Below, in pieces: positions 42,457 through 51,711 of a DNA stretch of 64,000 bases; the stretch's first letter is position 1, and each line of letters opens with the position of its first letter. The DNA comes from CAYHVK01 sp964360255. Its GTDB lineage: Bacteria; Bdellovibrionota; Bdellovibrionia; Bdellovibrionales; UBA1609. The notes under the pieces are model-generated. The model was given only the letters and a program-made list of their open reading frames with translations. It was not told the origin of the DNA and did not search any database. The position numbers and the translations under genes were made by a program. The stretch spans positions 163,891 through 227,890 of the forward strand of contig CAYHVK010000004.1 of assembly GCA_964360255.1 (NCBI GenBank), given 5' to 3'.

Positions 42457-42537
42457 AGAGGCCCTCGATTATTAAGTGGCCGCAGAGTATATCAAAATAC
42501 TGCCAAATACGAGCAACAAAACCCCTATGGGAATAAG

Positions 42538-43200
42538 TTACTTTAACTTGCTTAGAGTCGCCATAGCGATGTTCTTAACTTGCGGATCTTTATCCTTTAA
42601 TAAAGCTTCGAAAGAAACCTTATCTTTTTGATCAGCCATGATGGCTAAAGCATTCGCAATAATCGGACGAATCCAAAGACTTTCACCGCGCTTGAAATTC
42701 TCAGAGCTATTCATTTTCTCCCAAAGAGAAGACTTGGCTTCAATAGCGCGAAGCTCTTGAAGTGATTGAACAGCTGCTGTGCGAACTACAAGTGCCGGAT
42801 CATGAAGAGCTAAGCGAGATTGCTTGATGGCCCAAGCGCGCTCTCCGTAAGGAGTCACGATAAGGGCCGCGTTTCTCATAAACCACTCTGAGCTTGTGAG
42901 AGCTTTCTCTAAATGAGGCTGAGCATAAACTGGATCTAAGCGACCTAAAGTTACAAGAGCATCCCAACGTGTTTCAAGACTTTCTGTTTTCTCAAAAGCG
43001 ATTTCAGCCAAAGTCGATTTCGCACGCGAACCGTAAGTTTTATAAAGCATGGGGCGTTTTGAAGGTGAATGCTTCAAAAAACTTTTCATCTCTAGCTTAA
43101 AATCTGCTGGAGCCGTATCTACCGCCGTCATCGGCGCCGCGAAACTGTGTTGCGTACAAACTACGTTAAGTAAAATCGCGATAACGACAGTCAGTCTCAT
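42538..43200 (-). CDS. Secreted HEAT-repeat protein
   Basis: 220 residues: signal peptide (ending SFA-AP) and several HEAT/PBS-lyase-like helical repeats (TRWDALVTLGRLDPVYAQPHL, SEWFMRNAALIVTPYG, DPALVVRTAAVQSLQEL, KDPQVKNIAMATLSKLK). Such scaffolds mediate protein contacts. It is 5 bp downstream of the coiled-coil membrane protein at 43205, in one operon. Confidence 0.8.
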   Translation of the reverse strand: MRLTVVIAILLNVVCTQHSFAAPMTAVDTAPADFKLEMKSFLKHSPSKRPMLYKTYGSRAKSTLAEIAFEKTESLETRWDALVTLGRLDPVYAQPHLEKALTSSEWFMRNAALIVTPYGERAWAIKQSRLALHDPALVVRTAAVQSLQELRAIEAKSSLWEKMNSSENFKRGESLWIRPIIANALAIMADQKDKVSFEALLKDKDPQVKNIAMATLSKLK

Positions 43201-43204
43201 ATTA

Positions 43205-44158
43205 TTAACCTTTGTTAGAAGTTTCTTTAGCCATCTTCTCTAAATCGACATCTTCATCGAGAACGCCGGCATCGCCGCCAGCTTCGCCAAGATCTTTAAT
43301 TTCTTCAAGCATACGATCGGCATCTAAATCGCCCAGACCAGCGAGAATATCTGCATTGCTGTCACCTTGAAACTCAGCGAAAACATCTGAAGAGCCTTTA
43401 ACGTTCTCAGTTGAAGTGACAGTGGTCGATGAGCCCGGGCCTGGGTCTGCCGCCACTGGTGCAGGCGTCGGAGCAGGAGCCGGTGCTTCTGGCGCTGCAA
43501 CAACAGGCACTGGGGTTTCTGGTGTGGCCGCAGGCGATTCAACCGGAGTTGATACTGGCGTCTGCACTTGGCCCGGATCTACCGGAGCGGCAACAGCATC
43601 AATAGCTGCCACTGCTGCATCATTCTTAAGAACTTCACCTGAGCCGGCTTTTAAAGCCTCAAGCTCACGCTTGAGCTTGGCATTCTCTTCTTTATAAATA
43701 GAAAGATCGGCAATATCGTCTTCGATGATTTCGTATTCCAGCAAGCGATCTTCAAGAGTTTTAATTTTGGCAAGTAGTTCAGGAGTAGGATCACCCGAAC
43801 CACCGCCGCCAGTAGCTTTCGTTTTTAATTCAGTAATTAAATTTTGATTGGCCGTAATTTCAGCACGAAGCTTTTCAACTTCAAGAGCTTGCTCTGGTGT
43901 ACCCGGTGCAGGAGACGAACCGTCTGCCGCTACTGAAGGTGCAAGAGTCGCCGTTTGCGAAAGAATTTTTTTAAGTGTGGCCTCGATATCAGCACCGTCG
44001 TTAAGACCAGTAGAGGCTGTTGTCACGCCATCATTCGTCTCGTTAAAAAAGATGCGATAAAGTAAAAAAGAGCAGAGCGCTAAAACCGCTGCTAACGTCA
44101 CACCAAACACAAGCTGGTTGTGGCTCATAAAAAAATTAATAATGGCGCCAATATTCAC
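43205..44158 (-). CDS. Membrane-anchored coiled-coil protein with proline-alanine-rich region
   Basis: 317 residues: one membrane helix (17-37, VFGVTLAAVLALCSFLLYRIFF), a coiled coil (~88-170), a Pro/Ala/Val-rich linker (~185-240) and an acidic C-terminal segment (LAGLGDLDADRMLEEIKDLGEAGG). No family recognised. Likely periplasm-facing or cytoplasmic scaffold; orientation not determined. Operon with the HEAT gene. Confidence 0.6.
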   Translation of the reverse strand: MNIGAIINFFMSHNQLVFGVTLAAVLALCSFLLYRIFFNETNDGVTTASTGLNDGADIEATLKKILSQTATLAPSVAADGSSPAPGTPEQALEVEKLRAEITANQNLITELKTKATGGGGSGDPTPELLAKIKTLEDRLLEYEIIEDDIADLSIYKEENAKLKRELEALKAGSGEVLKNDAAVAAIDAVAAPVDPGQVQTPVSTPVESPAATPETPVPVVAAPEAPAPAPTPAPVAADPGPGSSTTVTSTENVKGSSDVFAEFQGDSNADILAGLGDLDADRMLEEIKDLGEAGGDAGVLDEDVDLEKMAKETSNKG

Positions 44159-44240
44159 AGACTTAATTGTGACCTTGTCCCATAAAATTGGTCAACCAGA
44201 CCTCTAGCCTTAGGTCGTGCCTTCTGCTACTATCCCAGGC

Positions 44241-45608
44241 ATGAAAAAAGAGGCAGATCTATTAATTAAGGGTGCAAAAGTAGTAATTCCGAAAAGTGGT
44301 GAAAAGGCCACTGCTCCTCACTTGCATCGTCCAATGAAAGTTGAACTGCTCGATGTCGCTATTCGCGGCAAAAAGATTGTAGCCTTAGGCTCTGATACTA
44401 GCCGTTTTGATGCAGAAAAAGAGCTTCAAGCCCGGGGCCTTCACCTCTTACCTGGACTCATAGACACCCAAGTGCACTTTCGTGAGCCTGGCTTTCCGCA
44501 AAAAGAAGATCTCTCAAGCGGCACTCGAGCCGCCTTATTAGGCGGCATCACTTCTATTTTTGAAATGCCCAACACACAGCCGCCGACTCTGACCGCTATT
44601 GATTTAGCGGACAAATTAAATCGCGCCAAAGGCCGCAGCTGGTGTCACTATGCTTTTTATATTGGGGCAGATCTTTCAAATTATGAAAAGCTCCCCGACT
44701 TAGAGAATATTCCCGGCTGTGTGGGAATCAAAATATTCCTCGGTAGCTCGACAGGGCACCTTGTTCTTGAGAGCCCTGAGGCTCTCGAGTTTGTTTTTAA
44801 AAATTGCAAAAAAAGAATCTCGTTTCATGCCGAAGATGAAACTCGCCTGAAAGAGCGCTTTCACATAGCCCAAGAATCAGAAGGCAATCCAGCCGCTCAC
44901 CCGGTGTGGCGTGATGCTCAGGTGGCCTTTATAGCGACTCAGCGAGTTGTGGCTCTAGCAAAAAAATACAATCGCAAGATTCATATTCTTCATGTGACAT
45001 CGAAAGAAGAAATTGAATTTTTAAAAGATTATAAAGGCCTCGTATCAGTTGAGACAACGCCCCAGCATCTGACGCTTTCGGCTCCTGAATGTTATGAAAA
45101 ACTCGGCACCTTAGTGCAAATGAATCCTCCTATCCGAACTGCCGAACACAAAGCCGCTCTCTGGGAAGGCGTTGCTAACGGAACCGTCGATGTCCTTGGC
45201 TCTGATCATGCTCCCCACACTTTGGGCGAAAAGAATCAGCCTTATCCACGCTCACCCTCTGGGATGACCGGCGTGCAAACCATGCTGCCGCTTATGCTCG
45301 ATCATTGCTCTGCCGGGCGTATCTCTATTGAACGTATAGTGCAGCTTCTAGCGGACCAACCTCATCGCAACTGGGGCATTAAGAATAAAGGCGTTATCGA
45401 TGAAGGCTTCGATGCCGATCTGACATTCGTTGATTTAAAAAAGAACCGCACCATTGATAATAAATGGATCGCTAGCAAATGCGGCTGGACACCTTTTCAT
45501 GGCGTTAAAGTCACGGGCTGGCCGGTGGGCACGCTTTTAAATGGCGAAGTGGTTATGAGAGATGACGAAATCATAGGCAAGCCGTCGGGCTTACCTCTTC
45601 AATTTTAG
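44241..45608 (+). CDS. pyrC: Dihydroorotase (class I type)
   Basis: 455 residues from ATG 44241 (a GTG at 44217 is an alternative). Amidohydrolase signatures: LLPGLIDTQVHFREPG, GIKIFLGSSTG with the carboxylated-Lys region, SFHAEDE, HILHVTS, and VDVLGSDHAPH with the catalytic Asp. The first metal motif reads Q-V-H instead of H-x-H, a variant I know from alphaproteobacterial dihydroorotases, so it need not mean loss of activity. The enzyme closes carbamoyl-aspartate to dihydroorotate in pyrimidine synthesis. No other pyr gene nearby. Confidence 0.85.
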   Translation: MKKEADLLIKGAKVVIPKSGEKATAPHLHRPMKVELLDVAIRGKKIVALGSDTSRFDAEKELQARGLHLLPGLIDTQVHFREPGFPQKEDLSSGTRAALLGGITSIFEMPNTQPPTLTAIDLADKLNRAKGRSWCHYAFYIGADLSNYEKLPDLENIPGCVGIKIFLGSSTGHLVLESPEALEFVFKNCKKRISFHAEDETRLKERFHIAQESEGNPAAHPVWRDAQVAFIATQRVVALAKKYNRKIHILHVTSKEEIEFLKDYKGLVSVETTPQHLTLSAPECYEKLGTLVQMNPPIRTAEHKAALWEGVANGTVDVLGSDHAPHTLGEKNQPYPRSPSGMTGVQTMLPLMLDHCSAGRISIERIVQLLADQPHRNWGIKNKGVIDEGFDADLTFVDLKKNRTIDNKWIASKCGWTPFHGVKVTGWPVGTLLNGEVVMRDDEIIGKPSGLPLQF

Positions 45609-45621
45609 ATTTTAAATTATT

Positions 45622-46092
45622 TTAGATCTGCGTATCGCAGAAAGCGCGAATTGTCGTCGTTGCTTCTTGCAGTGATGTTGTCGCGCTTTGCGCACGAATT
45701 TCGTAGCGAGTGTCGCAAGCACCAAAATTAATATTGCTCACTTCAAGCTGAAATCCTCCGCTGTGACAGTCAGATGTTCCGTTAGAAACTACCGCACCGT
45801 CAGAGAGACGAACCACTTGCCAGTCGACAACATTTTCATTGGCAGCCATATCAACCACAGGGCAAACACCTTGCACTTGTACATCATCTACATTTTCTTG
45901 GACGAGATAAGTTGGACTCATAAATGAGAGCTTTGAAGTATCCACCCAGCCATCGATCAAACGAACTTCACTGTCACCACCAGCTAAATTAGATCCCGGA
46001 GGCGCAGCACAGTTTTGGAATTTGAAGACCACGAGGGTCAAGAGGGCTATTAAAGGCACCACACGTGCCCATTTGGCGATACTTCTTCTCAT
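45622..46092 (-). CDS. Small lipoprotein with F-Q-N-C box
   Basis: 156 residues. Signal sequence ending VFKFQNC-A, the atypical lipobox. Mature part with four cysteines and beta-rich sequence (VDWQVVRLSDGAVVSNGTSDC, NFGACDTRYEIRAQSATTSLQ) like a small Ig-type domain. Convergent with pyrC, 13 bp away. No further assignment. Confidence 0.65.
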   Translation of the reverse strand: MRRSIAKWARVVPLIALLTLVVFKFQNCAAPPGSNLAGGDSEVRLIDGWVDTSKLSFMSPTYLVQENVDDVQVQGVCPVVDMAANENVVDWQVVRLSDGAVVSNGTSDCHSGGFQLEVSNINFGACDTRYEIRAQSATTSLQEATTTIRAFCDTQI

Positions 46093-46145
46093 ACTTCTAT
46101 CTTATCGAAGGTCGAGGCAAGAACATAAATTATTCGAAAAGATTC

Positions 46146-47330
46146 TCAAAATGAGTTGCGTTTGAGTCGAGCGGCGTAAAAGCCATCAAAAAGTGTCTCA
46201 AAAGGAGACACTTTCAGTTCATCCTCGAGCGAAAACTCAGGACGAGCAGTTAAAAATTTCTCAACTTGCTTTTGATTTTCTGAAGGCAAAATACTGCAAG
46301 TGGCGTAAACCAAAAGCCCATCTTTTTTTACCATTACGCTATAGTCAGAGAGAATTTCCGCCTGGGTTTTGCGAAGCACTTCAAGTTCATCAGGCTGCAA
46401 ATACCATTTTGTACCTGGATGTCTTTTGATCACACCCAGACCAGAACAAGGCACATCTAATAAAACACGATCTGCCGAATCGGCCATTCTCTTCACCGTT
46501 TTACTGTCGGCCACTTTGACTTCAATTGTATCAAGCCCCGCTCGCGTTGAGCGCGTACGCAGCTCTTTCAGCTTCCACTCGTGAATATCCATAGCCACAA
46601 CACGGCCACTATTTCTCATCAGCGTTGCCAAATGAAGCGCTTTACCGCCGGCCCCCGCGCAAGCATCTACGGCTCGCATCTTCGCCTCAGGCTTAAGAAA
46701 AGGAGCAATCAATTGCGAGCCTGCATCTTGCACCTCAAACCAGCCCTTTTTATAAGCTTCAGTTTGAAAAACATTTTTGCGCTCTTTTAAAACAAGGGCC
46801 GTTTCAACATTCGGCACAGTTTCAGTTTCAATTTCTTCGTGCTTGAGGCTGCTACGCAAATCAAGAATATTGGTACGAAGTGTATTCACCCGCAAATAAA
46901 CTTTAGCAGGAGCATTCATCGCCTGTAAAAAAGGCTCCCAATCTGTACCAAGCTCGCCCTCACCAACTTTATCTAACCAATCCGGAATCGACTGCTGAGA
47001 AGCTCGGCTTCTTGAACCCAGTTGCGACAACGATTGGGCCGATTCGGGCTGGGTATTATGAGCAATAAGTAAATCGACAATGCCACGTACATCGGCTTCG
47101 GTGTAGTCATGGTGAAAATCACGCCAAGAACCCGTTTGTTTTTCAACGAGAGGTCGCCACCAGCGCACAGCTGAATAAAAATTCTCAGCGATCCAGCGAC
47201 GATCACGCCCTCCCAGCTGACGAGACTGCTTAAAAAGCTTCTCAAGAACTTTGTCAGCCGGTTGCCCCACATTAAAGGTTTGATCCAAACCCGTAACTAA
47301 AGCCTCAATAAGTGGTCGATGAATTTTCAT
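46146..47330 (-). CDS. RsmB/NSUN-type RNA cytosine-5 methyltransferase
   Basis: 394 residues. SAM-binding motif I VDACAGAGGKALHLA (about 208-222), motif IV LLDVPCSGLGVIKRHP with the release Cys, and motif VI ATCSILPSENQ with the catalytic Cys. The N-terminal ~110 residues are helical with an LGGRDRRWIAE motif as in RsmB. Methylates C5 of cytosine in rRNA, probably 16S C967 if it is the RsmB ortholog. Length slightly under E. coli RsmB. Confidence 0.85.
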   Translation of the reverse strand: MKIHRPLIEALVTGLDQTFNVGQPADKVLEKLFKQSRQLGGRDRRWIAENFYSAVRWWRPLVEKQTGSWRDFHHDYTEADVRGIVDLLIAHNTQPESAQSLSQLGSRSRASQQSIPDWLDKVGEGELGTDWEPFLQAMNAPAKVYLRVNTLRTNILDLRSSLKHEEIETETVPNVETALVLKERKNVFQTEAYKKGWFEVQDAGSQLIAPFLKPEAKMRAVDACAGAGGKALHLATLMRNSGRVVAMDIHEWKLKELRTRSTRAGLDTIEVKVADSKTVKRMADSADRVLLDVPCSGLGVIKRHPGTKWYLQPDELEVLRKTQAEILSDYSVMVKKDGLLVYATCSILPSENQKQVEKFLTARPEFSLEDELKVSPFETLFDGFYAARLKRNSF

Positions 47331-47456
47331 AGGGAGTATATCTACGCAATTTCTTGGGAATTATCCAGGCCTGTATAGACGCAAGGTAAAGCCTTCAAAC
47401 TAGAGCCTATTCAGCGTCAACCTAGAAAGAAGTGGATCGACATTAATCATACCTAA

Positions 47457-47510
47457 ATTAGCACTCCGATCGATGTCGAGGAATTCCTCGACATCGATCG
47501 GAGTGCTAAT
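47457..47510. repeat. Perfect 54-bp palindrome
   Basis: 27 bases followed immediately by their exact reverse complement, centre between 47483 and 47484 in GAATTC. No loop, no T-run next to it. It lies in the 275-bp gap between 47330 and 47606. The rest of the gap holds the terminator at 47540 and otherwise nothing recognised. Confidence 0.95.
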
Positions 47511-47539
47511 CGAAGGACTCAAGTGTGCGCTAAAACGCA

Positions 47540-47568
47540 AAAAGAGGAGTTGTAATTGCTCCTCTTTT
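47540..47568 (-). terminator. Terminator downstream of the barrel-protein gene
   Basis: AAAAGAGGAG (47540-47549) and CTCCTCTTTT (47559-47568) make a 10-bp stem with a nine-base loop. On the minus strand it ends in a run of T, so it closes the transcript of the gene at 47606-48346; A/T tracts on both sides allow bidirectional use. Confidence 0.75.
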
Positions 47569-47605
47569 AACTTTCTTAGGTTTCAAACGAAATATAATAA
47601 TGTTT

Positions 47606-48346
47606 TTAGAACGTGAACGCTCCGCCGACTGATAAGAAGGTGCCGTTGAATTGGCCTGAACCAAGGAGATGAAAATGGCCTTTGAGACCAGTTTCAATGA
47701 TTAAGCCGCCGGTTGGGAACATGTTCATGAAGCGTGCGCCAGCTATGATTTGGTAATCGAGTGAGAGTTCGCTCTCATCTGGGGCTTGGTCAAAGAAGAT
47801 ACCTAAACCAGCACCAGCACCGAAATAAAGCGGGAAGTCACCTTTCACGTCTGGGAAAGTGATCATCGGCATAAGGCTTAATTTTTTCGGTTTTTCGTCA
47901 TCGATATCGTAGATTTGGTACTCAACACGACCCATAAGATCCATTGAATTCACCCACTCACCCATGCGGTAAGTAACACCTAAAGTGAGTTCGCCCACGT
48001 CGTCTTCACGTCTCATCTCACCCCAACGATATTGGGTATCGCTCATGAATGAACCGAGCTGAATCGCCATGTAGCGCGTACCCTTTGAGTTGTCGCGTAC
48101 CGAAGTTTCTTCATCGTCATCTTCGCTTTGATTTCGTTCTTTGAAATATTGGCGAGCAGCACCTTCTCCAACTTTTTTCTTTGGAGCGCTTTGATCAATT
48201 GTGCCCATTGGCTTTTTGTCAACGTCTTCGCTGCCGCTATCAAGAAGAATTTGTGCATGCGCAGGCGTCAAAAATAGACCTGTTAAAAGAATTACCGAAC
48301 AAACGGCGACCGATAAACTAAGTTTTGAAAATTTTGTTAAATGCAT
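47606..48346 (-). CDS. Outer-membrane barrel protein
   Basis: 246 residues from ATG 48346, chosen since it opens a signal peptide (MHLTKFSKLSLSVAVCSVI...AHA-QI). An acidic linker (~45-80, many Glu/Asp) is followed by amphipathic strands (YMAIQLGSFMSDTQYRW, ELTLGVTYRMG, VEYQIYDI, FPLYFGAGAGLGIFF) and a terminal Phe. Typical small barrel of the OmpA/OmpW size class. It is divergent from nrdR with overlapping 5' regions. Confidence 0.7.
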   Translation of the reverse strand: MHLTKFSKLSLSVAVCSVILLTGLFLTPAHAQILLDSGSEDVDKKPMGTIDQSAPKKKVGEGAARQYFKERNQSEDDDEETSVRDNSKGTRYMAIQLGSFMSDTQYRWGEMRREDDVGELTLGVTYRMGEWVNSMDLMGRVEYQIYDIDDEKPKKLSLMPMITFPDVKGDFPLYFGAGAGLGIFFDQAPDESELSLDYQIIAGARFMNMFPTGGLIIETGLKGHFHLLGSGQFNGTFLSVGGAFTF

Positions 48347-48385
48347 GTTTGCAATGTGGCAGCAATTTCCGTACAAGTCAATTTT

Positions 48386-48835
48386 ATGCAATGTCCGTTC
48401 TGCAAAAGCAATCAAGTCAAAGTTCTCGAAACTCGTGTTCAAAAAGAGCACGAAATTCGCCGTCGTCGTGAATGCATTGAATGCAAAGGCCGCTTTACAA
48501 CTGTTGAAACACTTTTATTACGTTACCCAGATATTTTAAAACGAGATGGCACGCGCGAAATGTTTGATGTTGAAAAGCTGCGCCGTGGCCTGCAACTCGC
48601 TTGTCTAAAGCGTCAAGTGAGCCTACCCCAAATTGAAGAAATTGTGGGCCGAATCTCAAACGCCCTAATCAGCCGTAGTGAAAAAGACGTCCGCTCGTTT
48701 GAAATTGGCCAAATGGTCATGAAAGAGCTTAAAAAGGTCGATGACGTGGCTTATGTGCGCTTCGCCAGCGTGTACAGAACCTTCAAAGATGTGCAAGAAT
48801 TCGTTGAAACACTTGAAAAAGAGCTTGAGAATTAA
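48386..48835 (+). CDS. nrdR: NrdR transcriptional repressor of ribonucleotide reductase genes
   Basis: 149 residues from ATG 48386. Zinc-ribbon cysteines 3, 6, 30 and 33 (MQCPFC...RRRECIEC), then an ATP-cone domain (ILKRDGTREMFDVEKLRRGL, VAYVRFASVYRTF). The protein reads ATP/dATP and represses nrd operons by binding NrdR boxes; none was found in this window. It leads a tight cluster with nusB, a hypothetical gene and ppsR. Length is normal. Confidence 0.95.
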   Translation: MQCPFCKSNQVKVLETRVQKEHEIRRRRECIECKGRFTTVETLLLRYPDILKRDGTREMFDVEKLRRGLQLACLKRQVSLPQIEEIVGRISNALISRSEKDVRSFEIGQMVMKELKKVDDVAYVRFASVYRTFKDVQEFVETLEKELEN

Positions 48836-48838
48836 CTT

Positions 48839-49261
48839 ATGGAACATAAATCATCAATTCGCCGACAATCTCGTGAGCTCGCCTTACAAGTTTTGTTTCA
48901 GCGTGAGTTTTCACCTGAGACCAGCATAGGTAACAGCCTTCACTATTTTCGCGAGATGATTAAGGGCCCTGATGAAATGTGGATGTACGCGTCTCATCTT
49001 CTTGAAGGCATTCTTGATATGTCTGAGCTTGTCGATAAGAAATTATCCGCTGCTTCTACAAAGTGGAGCCTTTCGCGTATGTCGCTGGTCGATAAAAATA
49101 CACTTCGCATTGCCGTATTCGAGATGATTAACGGAAAAGACCCCGTACCACCAAAAGTAGCTATTAATGAAGCTATTGAAGTGGCTAAGAAATACGGCAA
49201 CACCGATTCACCCGCCTTTGTGAACGGAATCTTGAATGAAGTCGCAAAGGAAATTCTTTAA
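48839..49261 (+). CDS. nusB: Transcription antitermination factor NusB
   Basis: 140 residues. RQSRELALQVLFQREFSP at the N-terminus, DKNTLRIAVFEMI in the middle, and the NusB end motif VAINEAIEVAKKYGNTDSPAFVNGILNEVAKE. Works with NusE and others on rRNA boxA antitermination. It starts three bases after nrdR and its stop overlaps the next start (TAATG). Confidence 0.95.
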   Translation: MEHKSSIRRQSRELALQVLFQREFSPETSIGNSLHYFREMIKGPDEMWMYASHLLEGILDMSELVDKKLSAASTKWSLSRMSLVDKNTLRIAVFEMINGKDPVPPKVAINEAIEVAKKYGNTDSPAFVNGILNEVAKEIL

Positions 49262-49713
49262 TGGCCTTTCAAACCCTTTACCGAGCTAAATCTTTCGGAC
49301 CGGGTTCAAACTTATGGATTGTCCCACCACCAGAAGAATCAGATGTGGCCCGCCGTATTGATTGGTATCTGAATTTTCAAATGGCTAAATCGAAAAAACA
49401 CGTGCGTTTTGAGATGCACAACGATTTAAAAAAATTAATTGAAGATCACTCGCTTCGTTTACCAGAACTTCCGAATGCTGAAAATGCTCCGCTGATGATA
49501 TCAGCATCGAATAGTTTTCCTTGCGATATGATTGTTCAGCTCAAGCATGAAGATGAAAATAAGTGGTCGAAAGAGATCGAAAAGATTTGGCTTAAACTGG
49601 GTCGCCCGCGCCTGCGTATTTTCTTACCGAAAAGCCAAACTCCTGAAAATTTTCAAAAGTTGTGGGCGCACAACGCCAATACCGCTGATGATATCAGCTT
49701 AGTCCCAGCATGA
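49261..49713 (+). CDS. Hypothetical protein between nusB and ppsR
   Basis: 150 residues, soluble, no signal peptide. No family recognised; DVARRIDWYLNFQMAKSKKHVRFEMHNDLKKL is a charged helical stretch and LKHEDENKWSKEIEKIWLKL another. Coupled to nusB (1-bp overlap) and ppsR (4-bp overlap), so part of the same transcript. Confidence 0.7.
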   Translation: MAFQTLYRAKSFGPGSNLWIVPPPEESDVARRIDWYLNFQMAKSKKHVRFEMHNDLKKLIEDHSLRLPELPNAENAPLMISASNSFPCDMIVQLKHEDENKWSKEIEKIWLKLGRPRLRIFLPKSQTPENFQKLWAHNANTADDISLVPA

Positions 49714-50558
49714 GCGGCGAAAAACTGACTATTTACATTATTTCGGATGGAACTGGCGAAACCGCTGGCACTATTGTTAAGGCTGGCTTAGTTCAGTACC
49801 ACGATAAAGATATCTCAATTGTTAAATGCAAAAATGTTCGCACTGAAACCCAGATTGAAGCGCTCCTTGAAGAGGTTGCTCAAAAAAAAGGGATGGTGGT
49901 CTTCACTGTTGCAAGCAGCAACCTCCGCCGTAAAATCACCGAGCTCAGTGTGACTCACAATATGATTGCTGTAGATCTCTTGGGGCCGCTTTTAACAGGG
50001 CTTGCAGCTTATTTCGGCGAAGGCATGCAAGATGCTCAGGCTGGGGCGCTCCACACTGTTGATGAGAAATATTTTAAACGTATTGAAGCCATTGAATATA
50101 CGGTTAAGCATGATGACGGCAAAAGCACCTCGGCTTTAAACCTCAATCAAGCCGATATTATTTTGGTAGGCATTAGCCGTACGAGTAAAACTCCACTTTC
50201 GATTTTCTTAAGTCACAAGGGCTGGAAGGTCGCCAATATTCCACTTGTTTTAAATCAATCTTTGCCGAAAGAACTTTTTGAAGTCGATCAACGCAAAGTC
50301 GTGGGCTTGATCATTGATCACGATAGCCTTCATCGCATTCGCCGTAAACGCCTCGAGAAATTCGGGCAAGATCCGGGCAGTGAGTACGCGAGCCGCGAAC
50401 ATATTTTTAAAGAAATCGATTATGCCAATGGGATTTTCAAACAGAATCGCCGCTGGCCGGTTTTCAATGTCACCGACCGTGCGTTAGAAGAAACTGCGAG
50501 TGAAATCATTCGCGTTGTAGCTCAGCGAATGGATTTACCATTTGATGTGCTTCTCTAG
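49710..50558 (+). CDS. ppsR: Bifunctional PEP-synthase/PPDK regulatory kinase-pyrophosphorylase
   Basis: 282 residues, DUF299 family. N-terminal IYIISDGTGETAGTIVKAGLVQ, the P-loop-like GISRTSKTPLSIFL (about 152-165), and the family segment NIPLVLNQSLPKELF. The enzyme switches phosphoenolpyruvate synthase or pyruvate phosphate dikinase on and off by ADP-dependent phosphorylation and phosphorolysis of a Thr. The target enzyme gene is not in the window, so PEPS versus PPDK cannot be decided. It overlaps the convergent LysR gene by four bases. Confidence 0.9.
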   Translation: MSGEKLTIYIISDGTGETAGTIVKAGLVQYHDKDISIVKCKNVRTETQIEALLEEVAQKKGMVVFTVASSNLRRKITELSVTHNMIAVDLLGPLLTGLAAYFGEGMQDAQAGALHTVDEKYFKRIEAIEYTVKHDDGKSTSALNLNQADIILVGISRTSKTPLSIFLSHKGWKVANIPLVLNQSLPKELFEVDQRKVVGLIIDHDSLHRIRRKRLEKFGQDPGSEYASREHIFKEIDYANGIFKQNRRWPVFNVTDRALEETASEIIRVVAQRMDLPFDVLL

Positions 50559-51463
50559 TTTGTACTAGAAACTTGCTGCTGAAGAGCTCTGAAAATTACG
50601 TCGGCCATTTGACGAACACCTTGTAACTTGAGCGCATAAAGATTGATGTTCACAGAGTATTTAAGTTCATCCACGTGTACGTGCACGAGACGACGTGTTT
50701 TCACTTGTTTCTTAATACTGTGTGAAGGCACGAAACCCCAACCCACTCCAGATTCAATCACACGCTTGAGCGTACCCACGTTATCAGATTCAAAAACTGG
50801 CTTGAGGCTGATTTTAGCCGCGTCCGCTTTCTGCTGTAAAAGCTCTCTGAAATTCGGGTACATTGAAGAGTCGATGACAAGCGGGCGGCCCGGGAGTTCA
50901 CGAATCGAAATCTTATCAGGAAGTGACGCATCTTTAGCCGATCCAGCTAACCACATTTCATCGGCAAATAAGAATTTCTCGTCGTACTTTTCAAAATCAA
51001 AATTAAATTCTTTACCGAGATCTGGCATGATCGTCATATCGATCGAGCCCTTACGCATTTCATTTACGATTTGCTCAGCGCTACCGTAAACAAGCTTAAG
51101 AGTGAGCTTAGTATTGTGCTTTAAGAACATTCCAACAACTGGTGAGATCAAGTGAAGACCAAAAGCATTGGTCGTACCGATTCTTAATTCACCAGCGAGC
51201 TCTTGAGAGATCGTATTGATAGCCACTTCCGCTTGCTGTGTCAGATGCAAAATCTTTTTCGCGTATTCATACAAAAGCTGACCTTGCATTGAAGGCTTCA
51301 CCTGACGAACGCCACGTACGAGAAGCGGTACGCCCAACTCTTCTTCAAGAGCGCGGATCTGCTGACTTACAGCGGGTTGAGTGAGAAATAATTTATCAGC
51401 GGCGGCCGTCATGCTGCCTTCACTGATGACTTTACAAAATGTAGATAATTGCTGAAGGTTCAT
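50555..51463 (-). CDS. LysR family transcription regulator
   Basis: 302 residues. N-terminal winged helix MNLQQLSTFCKVISEGSMTAAADKLFLTQPAVSQQIRALEEELG is canonical LTTR, followed by the dimer helix and a periplasmic-binding-like effector domain (RIGTTNAFGLHLISPVVGMFL). LysR regulators often act on a divergent gene; the divergent neighbour is the lipoprotein protease at 51712, with a 248-bp gap that can host both promoters. Target and inducer unknown. Confidence 0.92.
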   Translation of the reverse strand: MNLQQLSTFCKVISEGSMTAAADKLFLTQPAVSQQIRALEEELGVPLLVRGVRQVKPSMQGQLLYEYAKKILHLTQQAEVAINTISQELAGELRIGTTNAFGLHLISPVVGMFLKHNTKLTLKLVYGSAEQIVNEMRKGSIDMTIMPDLGKEFNFDFEKYDEKFLFADEMWLAGSAKDASLPDKISIRELPGRPLVIDSSMYPNFRELLQQKADAAKISLKPVFESDNVGTLKRVIESGVGWGFVPSHSIKKQVKTRRLVHVHVDELKYSVNINLYALKLQGVRQMADVIFRALQQQVSSTN

Positions 51464-51711
51464 AACGAATACTTATAGATCATTTTACGCGCTGTGTAAA
51501 CAGCTCTTTGCTGTATATAACCCTGAACAAAGTATGCGGATTAGAATTGTAAAAAGTACATAATGCGATGCTTATAACTAGACCTTAGGCTTAAGTGCCC
51601 GTAATGAGGGTCAAAACCACCACATTAGATCTGCTTATGCGTGATAAAAATTACCTTCATTTGAAAAAAAGTAAATAGTTTGCAAAAACAATCCAACTTT
51701 CTCGGGGGGGA

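Noticed and set aside
43416..43697. Long frame opposite the proline-alanine-rich region, and similar frames opposite the stalks at 20400, 21720 and 23788
   Set aside because: These are mirror images of low-complexity proline/alanine codons on the coding strand, giving Gly/Thr/Val-rich junk.
44430..44500. Dihydroorotase with a Gln in the HxH motif as an inactive pseudoenzyme
   Set aside because: The Q-V-H variant occurs in a known proteobacterial subgroup, and the other metal residues (His, Lys, Asp) are present.
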